Assembly (NCBI GenBank): GCA_033220425.1
Contig: CM065647.1
Location: forward strand, 1,240,001 to 1,304,000
Source: Lepraria neglecta
Taxonomy: Eukaryota > Ascomycota > Lecanoromycetes > Lecanorales > Stereocaulaceae
DNA: 64,000 bases
Direction of reading: 5' to 3'
The position numbers were made by a program, and so were the translations under genes. Positions 34,946-46,000 of the stretch are shown here, piece after piece. Within the stretch, counting starts at the first letter, position 1; each line of letters begins with the position of its first letter. The notes beneath the pieces are model-generated. The model searched no databases, was not told where the DNA came from, and saw only the letters and a list, made by a program, of their open reading frames with translations.

Positions 34946-36361
34946 ATGTCCAACTTCGAGAGCTGGCTACCGTGGTTGGTCATACTCTTCGGCCTAACTT
35001 CATTTATTCTGTACTCCCTACCATCCCAATACGGTAACATCATCGGGAAGGAGCGCAGCGCCAACAGGATTCAGATCTTAGTACTGGGTGATATTGGCAG
35101 GAGCCCTCGAATGCAGTATCATGCTTTGAGCATTGCCAAGCATGGAGGTCAGATCGATCTCATAGGTTACGTGGAATCTGACATACACCCCGATATACTC
35201 GCAAATTCTTTTATCAAAGTGCATGCGCTTGTCCCGGCGCCGGAATACTTGAAGACTAAAGACAAGCGGCTTTTCCTGCTGTATGGGCCATTGAAAGTTC
35301 TGTTTCAGATTTGGAGTCTATGGATCGTACTTGGCTACAGGACCCGACCAGCCAGATGGATGCTTGTACAAAATCCTCCTTCAATACCGACCCTGCTCGT
35401 TGCTCAGATCATTTGCTTTCTTCGCCACACTCGCCTTATCATCGATTGGCATAACTTTGGCTACTCAATACTGGCTCTGAAACTTGGAGACGCGCACCCG
35501 TTAGTCCAAATTTCAAAGTTCTACGAATGGATCTTCGCCCGATCTGCCTATGCTCACTTCTGTGTAACCAATGCGATGGCGCGAGTTCTCGAGCGTGATC
35601 AAAGTATCACTACAGAGATTCGACCCCTTCACGATCGACCAGCTTCACACTTCCGTGCTCTTGATGAATCGCAGCGCTCCGGCTTTCTTGATCGATTACC
35701 AGACTTACTGTCCTCGAATGATGGCCAAAAGCTCATGGACTACCAAGGGCTTGTCAATAAAATCAAGAAAGGTCGATCAAAACTGCTCGTCAGCTCGACT
35801 TCCTGGACTCCGGACGAAGACTTCTCGATACTCCTTGACGCTCTTATCAAATACTCCGACCTCGCAATAACCACACATCCCGAACTCCCAGAAATACTTT
35901 CAGTCATCACCGGAAAAGGTCCACAGAAATCCGACTTCTTATCCCAAATCTCCCGTCTGAGAGCCGAAGGCAAGCTCGAGATGGTGACCATCGAGACAGC
36001 CTTCCTGAGCACAGCCGACTACGCGTTCCTTCTCGGCTCAGCAGACTTAGGAATAAGTCTTCACACAAGTAGCAGCGGTGTGGATTTGCCAATGAAAGTG
36101 GTGGACATGTTTGGCGCGGGTCTGCCGGTGGTGGGGTGGGGAGATTTCGAGGCGTGGCCGGAACTTGTGCATGAAGGGGTCAATGGAAAAAGCTTTAATG
36201 ATGCTGCTGGGTTACAGAATGTGCTGATGCAGCTTTTTGGGGAGGAAAAGGCATTATTGGGGAGGCTAAAGGAGGGGGCTGTTGAAGAGGGGAAGAAGAG
36301 GTGGGATGATGAGTGGGACAGGGTGGCGGGGACGCTTTTCTTTCCTACTTCTTCGCGTTGA
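34946..36361 (+). CDS. ALG1: Beta-1,4-mannosyltransferase Alg1 (chitobiosyldiphosphodolichol)
   Basis: One exon of 471 residues. The first 25 residues form a membrane anchor (LPWLVILFGLTSFILYSL). Then come the Alg1 blocks: DIGRSPRMQYHALSIAKHGG near residues 49-68, VQNPPSIPTLLVAQ, IDWHNFGYSILAL, SSTSWTPDEDFSILLDAL near 280 and HTSSSGVDLPMKVVDMFGAG near 375-394 followed by LPVVGW. These match glycosyltransferase family 33. The enzyme adds the first mannose to GlcNAc2-PP-dolichol on the cytoplasmic face of the ER and is essential in yeast. The length agrees with yeast Alg1 (449 residues). The start is the first ATG giving the anchor. It shares an intergenic region with the ER zinc transporter MSC2. 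Confidence 0.95.
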   Translation: MSNFESWLPWLVILFGLTSFILYSLPSQYGNIIGKERSANRIQILVLGDIGRSPRMQYHALSIAKHGGQIDLIGYVESDIHPDILANSFIKVHALVPAPEYLKTKDKRLFLLYGPLKVLFQIWSLWIVLGYRTRPARWMLVQNPPSIPTLLVAQIICFLRHTRLIIDWHNFGYSILALKLGDAHPLVQISKFYEWIFARSAYAHFCVTNAMARVLERDQSITTEIRPLHDRPASHFRALDESQRSGFLDRLPDLLSSNDGQKLMDYQGLVNKIKKGRSKLLVSSTSWTPDEDFSILLDALIKYSDLAITTHPELPEILSVITGKGPQKSDFLSQISRLRAEGKLEMVTIETAFLSTADYAFLLGSADLGISLHTSSSGVDLPMKVVDMFGAGLPVVGWGDFEAWPELVHEGVNGKSFNDAAGLQNVLMQLFGEEKALLGRLKEGAVEEGKKRWDDEWDRVAGTLFFPTSSR

Positions 36362-36538
36362 ACAGTCTTTTTATTCATAAATATTTCTGACTTCATACGG
36401 ACCGTCTAAGGCTCAACCATGACTTTACAACGTTAGTCTTCCTTGATTCGTTTTGCCGAATTTTTGGTGCCAAGAAACGCCGAATGACTCAACTACATTT
36501 GAGTCAATTATTTCTTTTAACGTGTCTCTATCATTGAA

Positions 36539-36610
36539 GGTCGTACGATTTAGTGCTTATCATATTCCTCTAATAAGGGATTGACAAGAGTTCGATTCTC
36601 ATGATGACCA
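36539..36610 (+). tRNA. tRNA-Ile(AAT)-like gene, possibly degenerate
   Basis: This 72-nt stretch begins GGTC and ends GACCA, as fungal tRNA-Ile does. It has the loop CTAATAA (anticodon AAT) and a T-arm with GAGTTCGATTCTC holding an intact B box. The acceptor stem pairs at about five of seven positions with one G-T. The D-arm is short (GAT/ATC) and lacks the usual GG, and the anticodon stem has weak pairs. A T-run follows directly, as for RNA polymerase III. It could be a decayed or RIP-affected tRNA gene, or an unusual working one. Confidence 0.4.
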
Positions 36611-36612
36611 TC

Positions 36613-36616
36613 TTTT
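36613..36616 (+). terminator. T-run, possible Pol III terminator
   Basis: TTTT lies three bases after the tRNA-like sequence and is followed within 40 bp by T-runs of 5-7, a usual arrangement for Pol III termination. Confidence 0.35.
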
Positions 36617-36844
36617 CACAAATTTTTTGGTTTCTTTTTGAATTTTTTTCATAAGACATGCTGAGACGAAGCAGGTAGGGTCTTCTGTGAAGACAATCAT
36701 GAGCCATAAGTGGATCGTCTACTATCATTTGGAGAGCAAAACCCAAAGTCAAGAACTTGTTTTTATATACACACATACGTTTCTGTGAAATTTGCATTTT
36801 GCTCCGGAGCTCTTCTCTGTATTGAAGTCCGCAGTGGCTCGGCG

Positions 36845-37455
36845 GTCAAGTCTGCGGTGAGGATTGAGGATGCGCTGCGGGATCCAGCATGGGCAACATA
36901 CCTCCGAATGCCGTACGTCGAGGCTTCAGACAACACTTGGGAGCATAGACTACAGTACAAACCAATCGGTGATAAGAAGAAGATCGGCCGCCTCCAGATC
37001 TACACCAATATTCATGCCGTACCTGGCACCTTCCCAAATCTGCCGCCGGTTTTCGTGCCAACTCCATACGGGGGAGCTTACTCGGAAAGACCAACGTTCA
37101 GAAGCGCGGTTCCTGGTTGCACTCTTCGCGATGGAGCCTTGAGTTCGATGTGGAGCTGTACTCGGCCGTCAAGTCTGCGGTGAGGATCGAGGATGCGCTA
37201 CGGTATCCCACGTAGGTATCAATGCTGCAGCATATCTACGTGATTGCGGCCGACTCAACGTGGAAATACCGTTTGCAGTATGATGCGAAAAGAAAGATTG
37301 ACAGATTGCAAAATTACACCAACATTCGTGTGGTACCAGACCAGATCTTTCCGGACTGGCAGTCTGTGGCAATCGTGCCGACTCCATACGGGGAGCTTTG
37401 GATCGCGGGAGACACGCTTCAAGAATCCATGACCTTGAAGGTTGGAATGGTGTAG
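36845..37455 (+). pseudogene. Tandem-duplicated coding relic, unknown family
   Basis: Two direct copies start VKSAVRIEDALR at 36845 and at 37168, a period of 323 bp. Both contain TW-x-x-RLQY and YTNI-x-x-VP, followed by VPTPYG. Protein-level similarity is stronger than DNA-level similarity, so the unit was once coding. The second copy has an in-frame TAG soon after its start (after ALRYPT), and neither has a clear start or full gene around it. The module is about 105 residues. I do not recognise it. Confidence 0.5.
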
Positions 37456-38151
37456 CTGAGCCAAGGGTCATAGATGAGAAAGAGGAGGAAGGGGGAGATC
37501 CAAATGGGTAGTTGGCTCCGAGGGAGACAGAAGAATAAAAGGCTGGAGTGGAGGCGAAGGAATGGATCTATGTTATGGTATGTTCTGACGCCGTTGACCA
37601 TGTCAACAAGCTGTACTTACATCTTCGATAGATTTTCGCGCATTGACTTAGGTACCTCGTCCGCGCATTGGCCCCGGGGGTGGTTTTTATCACCTTAGTA
37701 TGGTCATGCAAGTCGCGGACTTTGCCCTCGTCTCTTGCCTTTTCTCTTGCGCGTTTCGCTCTGTGGTGGCATGACCAGTCCAGTGTGGTCGTGCAAGCTA
37801 CGGCTCGATTTCTTTCTATGCTGCACATCGTACCTGTATCGTCCGTGGTCTCCTGTGTGGTACGATCTATGCGCTCATTGCATCCCACAGAGTAGCCCCA
37901 GCTTTGCGCTGGCCTTTTTGTTAGATAGTGAACAATAGCATTCCGTCTCCCTGACCCTCAAGTCCTTAGCGGCCCATGCAGACTTCCTCCATTCCAACAG
38001 TACACCATCCTACCCAGCTCTTTCGCCCGGGCTTTCCGGTCAAGCTAAAACCTTGACGATATACTGCAGCTAACTCATCTCAGGTTTTTTTCCTTTTATA
38101 TCCCACTAGCTCTCGCACTAACCAAATCGAGTATCGTTATCGATACTAGTA
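37456..38151. other. Spacer, nothing firm seen
   Basis: No supported gene between the relic and the next transposon. Confidence 0.35.
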
Positions 38152-40568
38152 TTGACCCTACAACCGGCAGGACCCTACAACCGGCAGACGCTAAGCCTAG
38201 TTAGGCATAGTAGTAAACAAATACCATAAACAATTCTATTCGAATTGCTCCATATCACCCACTCAACTCCACTATTATGGCCACGTTAACGCTCTATAAG
38301 CCCCTGGACCCTCTCCCAGATCTAGCCGATGACGAAGACCTCCAGACAGGTCCTCCGGAGCTCCCAAAGGAGTAAAGAATCCTGTTAGCTCTGCACTTTT
38401 ATCACAAAGTTGTTAGCACCCTATAAGCCGAACCTATTTGCTAGATCGCTAGTCGCTTTCGGATCAGTCGGAGTACTCTACAAGATCGGATTAAAGGGGT
38501 AAGATCAAAGAAGGAATACGACGAGGAACAGTAATTACTATCGCTAGTAGAAGAAGCTTCTATTATAAGATAGATAATATAACTCGGCAAATGGGGGTAG
38601 CTACTAAGGCTTATTTAATTGCGCTCTATAGCTCAGCAAATACTTTAGAAAAGAGGCTATACAAGAGATCTAGGATATTATTAGGTCGATAAGTTCTTGT
38701 ATTGCCATCCCGATCTAAAAACGAAATTCCTCTCGCCTATAGATAAGAATAGGAATAATACCGCCAGTAACCCTGTAACGATAGCTTATTAGTTCGAGCT
38801 CTATATTACAATAAAGCAGAAGTATAATATAGAAGACCAGGATATATATAATATAGACGAGAAAGGCTTTATGCTTGGAGTCCTAAAGAAGGTTAAATAC
38901 GTTATCTTAAAACATACTATCTAACTATATATCACTTATTACGGTAATCGGGAATAGGTATCTCTCCTTAAGCTTATCTCGCTCGACGGAAGACTCCTTT
39001 AGCCCTAGATCATCTTTAAAGGAAAGTAACAGTAAGTAGTCTACTAGGAAGCACTAAGTAAAGAGAAGGTCTAGGGTTATATTATATATAGTAAGAACGG
39101 CTAGATAGATAACGAATTAGGCCTACTTTGGATAAAGGAGTACTTCTACGAATACACGAAGCGAGAAGGCTTGAAAGATAAATACAGAATATTTATATTC
39201 GATAGCTATCAATCTTATATCTTAAATAAAGCTATTAAGTTCTATAAGGCTTATAATATCATCCTTTTATGCCTTCCTTCCTACTCTATGTATCTACTCT
39301 AACCTCTAGATATCTTATTCTTCGGACCTTTGGCCAATATATATCGAAAGTAGCTGTTGGAAGTCACGAGGTTCGCTACCCATGTTTCGGTAAATAAGGC
39401 AGAATTTATTAAATGTTATTACCAAGCGAGGAAAGTAGTAGGCAGGGAGGATATAATCAAAAACGCTTGGAAGAAAGCTGGCTTATCTCCCTAGGACCCC
39501 AATATAATCATCAGAAAGCTCCCTGTCAATATCGATATCAGTATTCGTCCAGTTACACCATCTAAAGCCGGGGTTACTATCAACAGCTTCAAAACGCCTA
39601 CCAATATCTAGTAGATACAAGACCTCCTTCAAGCCATTAGAAATATCGATCCTCGAGTAGAGAAGCTAGGGAAAGCCGCTATCTATACTATCTCCTTCTC
39701 GGAAACTTAAGAGAGCATTAATAAGTAACTAATAAGAGCTAGTCAACGAAATCAGAGGCGTAAAGGTAATAAGCAAGGTACTTACGGTAAAGCCCGAGTT
39801 ATAAGCTTAGAAGTCGTCTAAGAGAGGTTACTTACTAAAGAATAGCGAGAGAAGGAGGATACTTTAAGAAACTAATAGAAGGAAGAAGTAAAGGAGAAGA
39901 AGGTACTAGATAAGATCCAACAAGCGAAGAAGAAAGAAGAAGCCAAAATATATAAGCTTATTAGTTAAGTAAGAGTAAGGGCTCGAAAAGATAACGAGAA
40001 GAAGGTATTTACTATATTAGGATTCATCCGCTATCTATTCGAGCTTCTAGAGCCTCTAACAGTAACACCAAAAGTACCCCGAGCGACAGCAATCACGACT
40101 CGCTGAGTATATATATCAGACACATCACCGAGGACGGAGCAGCCAGTCCCTGAGCGAGAGCTATCACCTACTCCTGTGGCTACGTAAGGAGGTCGGATCA
40201 TTAGGAAGCCACGGCGACTGCTGGAATAGAAGCTATACTCAAATAGGAAGGAGGTATTGCAATCGCGTTTTCAGGCCTGATTTCGAATTCGATTTGCGAT
40301 GTGATATAGCAAGCACATTCATATATTTGAGAATTCGGGTGGATGTGCCACACTATGTATCTAAGATATGGCTATTCTGGATATCAGGGCCTCTTTCACT
40401 ACTAGTCCGCTGCCTCCGAGTATGTTGTAGAGCCCCAATTCGGTCAGTTCGCTATGCAATGTCCTTGAATGGAGGTGTTTATGTGGACAACATTGCTAAT
40501 TTTTTAGAAGTTTGCCTAATTAGGCTTAGCGCCTGCCGGTTGTAGGGTCCTGCCGGTTGTGGGGTCAA
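38152..40568 (+). mobile_element. RIP-decayed pogo/Fot1-type DNA transposon, 2.4 kb
   Basis: Inverted repeats of about 56 bp bound the element; each contains the unit GACCCTACAACCGGCAG twice in tandem and ends GCTAAGCCTARTTAGGCA. TA duplications flank it (38150-38151 and 40569-40570). The transposase frame starts near 38280 (LTLYKPLDPLPDLADDED), with an HTH region (SRSTLQDRIKGVRSKKEYD). Catalytic blocks are IYNIDEKGFMLG near 38845, FIFDSYQSYIL near 39195 and PLDILFFGPLANIYRK near 39305. More than 20 TAA/TAG codons break it, and the interior is much more AT-rich than the ends, with very many TA steps. That pattern is what RIP produces. It lies 213 bp upstream of the gene at 40782. Confidence 0.9.
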
Positions 40569-40781
40569 TACGAGTAAGCCCTGACGCAAGAAATTTGGTT
40601 GGGGGCCGTGGGGGGGCTCTCAACGGTCGTTCCAACATCTTTCTCGCATAATCTTGCATGTTTCAGTCAGTCATTTCAAACCTTTTCCGCAGGATTTACT
40701 TCTTCGACAGTTACACCCCTTTTTACCATAGACTTTAGAGCATAGCGAATTGCATCCCACCAGGCAGAAGTCATCTGCAAC

Positions 40782-41648
40782 ATGACCGGCTCAACGGAGC
40801 AAATGACTCTCGCTGACTCCCCATTAGAACGTACCGAACATGTCCACCAAACCTCCTATTTCTACACCTTGATCCCCAGAATCGTACGGAACAAGATAGC
40901 CCCTCTACGAAAAAGTATCAGCGCCTACAGTCTCGGTTCACAAAGACAAGCGCCGAGCGTGGTTATGCACCGAAGAGCAGAGATTGAAGAGGTCCACGTA
41001 GTTACAGATGAACCAGCTCCCGAGAGCAATATTGACATAAGGAGGAAGAATGCACGTCACGGTATGATTTAGCCAATTGTCACTGGGAGATATGTTCTGA
41101 CTTTCCTAGGGTGGGATCTTCTCCAAACCTCCCTCTCCGAGGCCCAATACCAAGACCCACAAAGTCAGGCCTTCTCCCGTCAGCTCTACATAAACTCACT
41201 GTCACACCTTCTCCAAGGTCTCCCCTCTGACCTCACGGACCAAGAAATCATTCACCTCCGACACGCTCTTCCCCCTCCACTCGAAGAACAGAGACAGTGC
41301 AAGGCCATTGAAAGCCAAAGACAGAACTCCTCCATACTTCACCGCAGCGTCTCAACCTCAATAATACTAGTGTGCCTGTTCCTCCGTATCGCTCTTCCGT
41401 ATATAAAATACTTTCTGGCCGCTGCCCACAACTACGAGCGGACACATCACGTTACAGAAAAGGCTCTTGCTTTAAGCATGAACAGCGCAGACTCGTTGGG
41501 TAAACGGAGCTTGGAAATAGCGGGGACGGCCATGGACAACAAGATTGTTATGGGGACCGTCCAATACTGCGTTGAAGGGATATGCGGTGGCCTGACTGAA
41601 GGGTTGGGCGAGGGCATGAGAGCTATTGAAGCCCGGAAAGATCCTTGA
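40782..41648 (+). CDS. Hypothetical protein with one membrane segment, 272 residues
   Basis: Exons 40782-41061 and 41110-41648 are joined by a 48-bp intron (GTATGA...CCTAG), which creates GWDLLQTSLSEAQYQDPQ. The N-terminal 95 residues are hydrophilic with RKSISAYSLGS, a likely phosphorylation region. A hydrophobic stretch ILVCLFLRIALPYIKYFLAA lies near residues 190-210, followed by an amphipathic C-terminal part with a glycine-rich patch (VEGICGGLTEGLGEGM). This fits small conserved hypothetical membrane proteins of filamentous ascomycetes. I do not recognise a named family. Confidence 0.6.
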
Positions 41649-42202
41649 AGCTGTTATTTTGTCGATGTTTATGATACCCAGGCATGCTAGACTTCCTTTT
41701 TTCTCACGGAACTCTTTAAACCATTGTATTACCCTTGAAACAATAGGATAATCTTGTACTTCACATTCATCTACAGAGTCCGAAATTTTGTCCAGATGCA
41801 CTCCATCTACTGATACATGCTGAGTACTCCAGAAAAAAACCTTCATAAATTTCAAGAACATCAGGGCTGACGAATTTGCAGTACCATCTACGGTCAGACA
41901 GACTTCCAGAGCTCCCAATTCTGGGCCCAATCCCTGTGAACATCTCAGTCTAGCACCTTGAATGCCCTATCGGCGCACCCAGCACCACATCAGGGTCCAC
42001 GATGGTAATTCTGATCACAATCTCCAATCGAGTTCACGACCGGATTCCAAGTGTGAGACTGACTGAGCAGACGAATCTCGAAAATCGAAAACCAGAAAAT
42101 CGCGACTCATTGGCACAATAGAAGTCTTAAGCCCATAAATACGGAATCTCACTCCACTTCCAACAATTCAATTTCAGCAAAAATGGGTTTGTGTCACTCA
42201 TC

Positions 42203-42583
42203 ATGGACCATCAGCTACCAAGAGCCGCAATGAATGCGTTGAGCTGCATCACGATCTACAAATACCTCGATCTCCCGCCTTCCTATCTTCCTCCTTTCCA
42301 ACATCATAGTCTTCCTTCTTATGTCTTGTCCACTACTCCAGCTGACGTTTTATTTGTTACAACAGTATTCAGCTACATGTCCCCTTTCCTATATCCATCT
42401 CTTTTATATGCGCCAGTGATTCGCACTTGGTCAGAACGACTACTGATCCTGAACTTCGCGCCATCTTTGATCAGCTTTGTAGCCATTTCAATGGCTTTTG
42501 GATGTGTCAAAGAAGACTTTCATCGTCATCATAAATCACTCACCTCACTAAGATCGAGATCCGCTGTCTCTATATATACATAG
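42203..42583 (+). CDS. Weakly supported small hydrophobic ORF
   Basis: From an ATG at 42203 one frame gives 126 residues with two hydrophobic stretches (VLFVTTVFSYMSPFLYPSLL and LILNFAPSLISFVAISMAFG). An upstream ATG at 42182 is out of frame. No family pattern or intron support was found. It may be chance. Confidence 0.25.
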   Translation: MDHQLPRAAMNALSCITIYKYLDLPPSYLPPFQHHSLPSYVLSTTPADVLFVTTVFSYMSPFLYPSLLYAPVIRTWSERLLILNFAPSLISFVAISMAFGCVKEDFHRHHKSLTSLRSRSAVSIYT

Positions 42584-42862
42584 AGGTTTTGACCTTGTCG
42601 ATCCTTCGTTACTAGCTGACCTGACTCGAAATTCATTCTCGATCACTCGTGCTTTTACAGCCATGTATTTCTAGGCGTAATCAGCTGTATAAGAGCGTTG
42701 TGCTACTGGCCTTTGAGGAGGTAGTCACGACGATGCTCGACTCACCAAATGCAGTCAGCACAATCCTTCCCTAATCGAATGATGGATAGATCTCCCAATG
42801 CCGCAGGACGAGGAGCGTGTCGATATCGAGAAGAATCTCCAACACATGGAGCATTCTCGTCG

Positions 42863-43082
42863 TTATTTCTTCACACGCCGACGCATTGCATTTTCCAGTG
42901 CATCCTAAAAGAGGCAGTCAGCGTGGCCCACGTAATTGACAGCGACAGCGCTGAACGCTTGCTACTAGCTTGCCCATTTTGTTCCTTCCCGCCTCCATCA
43001 TTTTAGTATCCTCCTCTGTCCATTTTCCGTTCGCAAGAAGCTGGGGCGCCAACTCCTTCACCTTTGCAGCTTGGGATTCCAT
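42863..43082 (-). CDS. Two-exon microprotein, 52 residues
   Basis: Exon 1 (43082-42966) reads MESQAAKVKELAPQLLANGK and continues WTEEDTKMMEAGRNKMGKL. A 61-bp intron with GTAGCA, a GCTGAC branch site and CTCTTTTAG joins in phase 0 to exon 2 (42904-42863), DALENAMRRRVKK, then TAA. The splice keeps one continuous amphipathic helix, whereas the unspliced frame runs into Cys/Arg-rich residues. There is no signal peptide or membrane segment. Part of a larger gene with upstream exons is possible, since CTTGAAATCCAG just before the ATG could be an acceptor. Confidence 0.5.
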
Positions 43083-46000
43083 GTGTCCCTGGATTTCAAG
43101 AAAAAATAACACCTTCTTGTGTGTATGGCCTGATCATCATCGAATCAATCACTTTCATAACTTCCCATCTTGTTCCGCAGAAAGAGATTTCGAGAAGCAA
43201 TGTGTTTGTGTTTCCATTCTCGGAGGTGTCGAACATTCATCAATCAAAGTACATAGTGGTACAGCTGACCGTTCGAAGTCTGCTACACAATGGCAAAAGA
43301 GGCGACTTTATTCAATGCTCAATTCTCCACAGTACAAAGTGGACTCTCGAGCGCACTCAGAAGTTCACACTTCCACACCACATGCCTACTTACTGGCTCC
43401 TTATTTGATGTTCTGACTGCCTTCGGCACTGTACTCAGCGTGGTAAATATCATAATTCACTCATCTCCAATGACCGATGTGGCGGAATCGTGTCGGTAGA
43501 AAGACATCATCTGTTTGGTCTTCATGATAATTATGACAGGCTAGAGGAGGCTATGGGTAGTCTTCGAAAGCTTTGAGATCCTTCCTATCCTGTGCAAGAC
43601 TCATCGACTCAAGTGGGCTGGATTATGCTGACCCTAGACTCACCCACAGCCCTGAACACTTTACTGTTTCATGTCTCGGCTACCATGTGTCTCCAAACAC
43701 TGCCAACACCCGGACAGGAAGGTTGGAGCTAGGAGCAACCAATAGCAATCACTTTTTACTAAGCTTTGGTGCCTCTCCGTGACTATACCTAGCTCATTTC
43801 CCTTTTGAAAGCCGTTGGGAATACCAGCGCAGGAAACCAGTTTCTCTATTGTTTTAAACAGACATCTTCGCAGAATCCAGAGGACGAGCATGCGTCTCTG
43901 AAACCCTTACATGAATGTGGAGCCTTTCACCGTTGTCGCTGCTATTACTTTTCCAAATTTGATCACGAAGGCGCAACGACTGATTCGACAGTCAACAAGT
44001 TTGCTCGAATTACGTGAAGTTCAATCTGCCATTCACATTGCTCCACGAGTCTGATCAAAGGCCAAAATATGGGGGACCAGAATCGAATTTCCTCGGATTC
44101 TACAACTGCTTGGCTGGCACGTTTCATTTCATCGGTGTTCCCATTACCAAGTGGCCTCTACTGGATGGTGGGCCTGACACTCCAATATGTACAACGGTCA
44201 AAACACCATCCCCTCAACCTCTCAATTAAACTCATCAATGATACGATCAAGGAGTACAGCTGGCACACTCCATTCGACATGAACTGCACACGTGTCAAGC
44301 TCACCGATGACGAAGAGCGCGGGAAAATATCAATTTTGACATGAAGGTATGATGAATACTGGAATCTTGCGATCATCTCTGTCTGCCGCGGAGCGCCTGA
44401 ACACTGAATGAAATTGCAAAATTTTCTACGCCAATCGATGTCAGCTACTATATGACTTCTACGTTCTTCATTTCCATTCACAGGTATATGAGTATTGTAC
44501 CTCATAAGGTTTCCTCGTCATTTACCGTGGGTCTCATTTAGGACACTAGTTTCCGTCGCCATTATTTGAATAGCCCTATCGTCAATTCTTCCCAAGATGA
44601 TGAAACGACGAGGGATGATCTCCAAGCCCGAAAAGTTCCGCAAGGATGGAATGTATTGGGCAGGCCGGAAGCCTACATAGACGCTTCTACGACCAGGTGA
44701 TACACTGACAACCCAGCCAGCGTTCAGTACGTTATAATTCTCAAAACGTCTACCTGTGTTGGTGGCAATTTTTGGTACTCCGACCACATGCTACCAATCC
44801 CCAGAGCGTTGAAATCAGAGCTTCGAGGCCCAGGAATGGCATGTCAGCTAATTAACATACCACTAGCGATCTTCAAACTCTGCGCAAATACCAACCTCGC
44901 TAATTCAATTACATATCCGATCAAACGGAAATGAAGTCACTTCAAGAAGGCTTAGATAGGACTCAACGGGAAATAATTCATCATTTCAATCACCCAATTA
45001 GATTGTTTGACGACAGACGCTATTGAATTCGGGGACATAACGGCACCTTACTCCACACTTGGTCTTGCACCCTTGGCGTACGCATCGGTTGAATGATACT
45101 CGCATTTACTAACTGACAGTACAGCTTCACGGATCGAGCCTTCAATGCTAATGGGTACAAGACTATCAACTGACCACTTGAGTCGAGCTCTGACGATTGC
45201 GAGATTTCAGGTTCAATACGGACGGCTCTCAACGCCTCTTTCGAGGGTCTGAAGTTCGGTAAGCCTTAAAAGGTGATAATGACAGAGGGGCGAGTCGCGG
45301 TTCCTGGCTATCACCTCTGACTTCAGCATTCGAAGTCAGCTTAGATCTATCAATTTGGGTTGTGCACCGAATTTACAATCATCAATGTGCTCAAGAGACT
45401 TGCACCAAGAGATCATAAACTCATGGACATATACGAATGAGCTGTCGACGTACGGTTTACGGATTCAAAGCAAAACCGCAGGCGCGGAATTCTGTCAAGT
45501 TGCGATATTTTAATGAGCCATTGCAAAGCACTCAACGCCGTCTGTCCGATTGCTCAGGGTCTCCGGGTGAAGACTCGCGCCGCAGGTTATTTCCTACCCG
45601 CTTGAAGTCATCCGTAGGGGCGAAGCGATGTCAGAGATACAAGACGAGCAGCTTGAAGACGCAGGAGAAAAAGCACCGACTACCGGTCTACAATCGGATC
45701 AACCTTCGTGAGAGCTGGCCCTCACATTAAGCTTTTTTTGACCGTTCATGATTCACCATGACACTCGTGACCGGCGGGAATCTGAATCTGCCTCGCTTCT
45801 TTGGAGGGTATAGATCTACCGACTCAAGTCGGACTTCACTTTTACAGTGACTTCAGTGTCAAAGTGGTAAAAACTTGATTGTTGATATGAGTTTCATCTT
45901 TCATCCTGCCTGTGTGTCTACCCATTTATTCTTGGCGTTTGGCCCTCATCTCTTCGCTTTCTCGAGGCGACATCTGGACGCCGTGAGTCTCGCTGACTCT

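Noticed and set aside
41472-41930. 152-codon minus-strand frame
   Set aside because: Overlaps the last exon of the better-supported plus-strand gene at 40782 and reads as its shadow.
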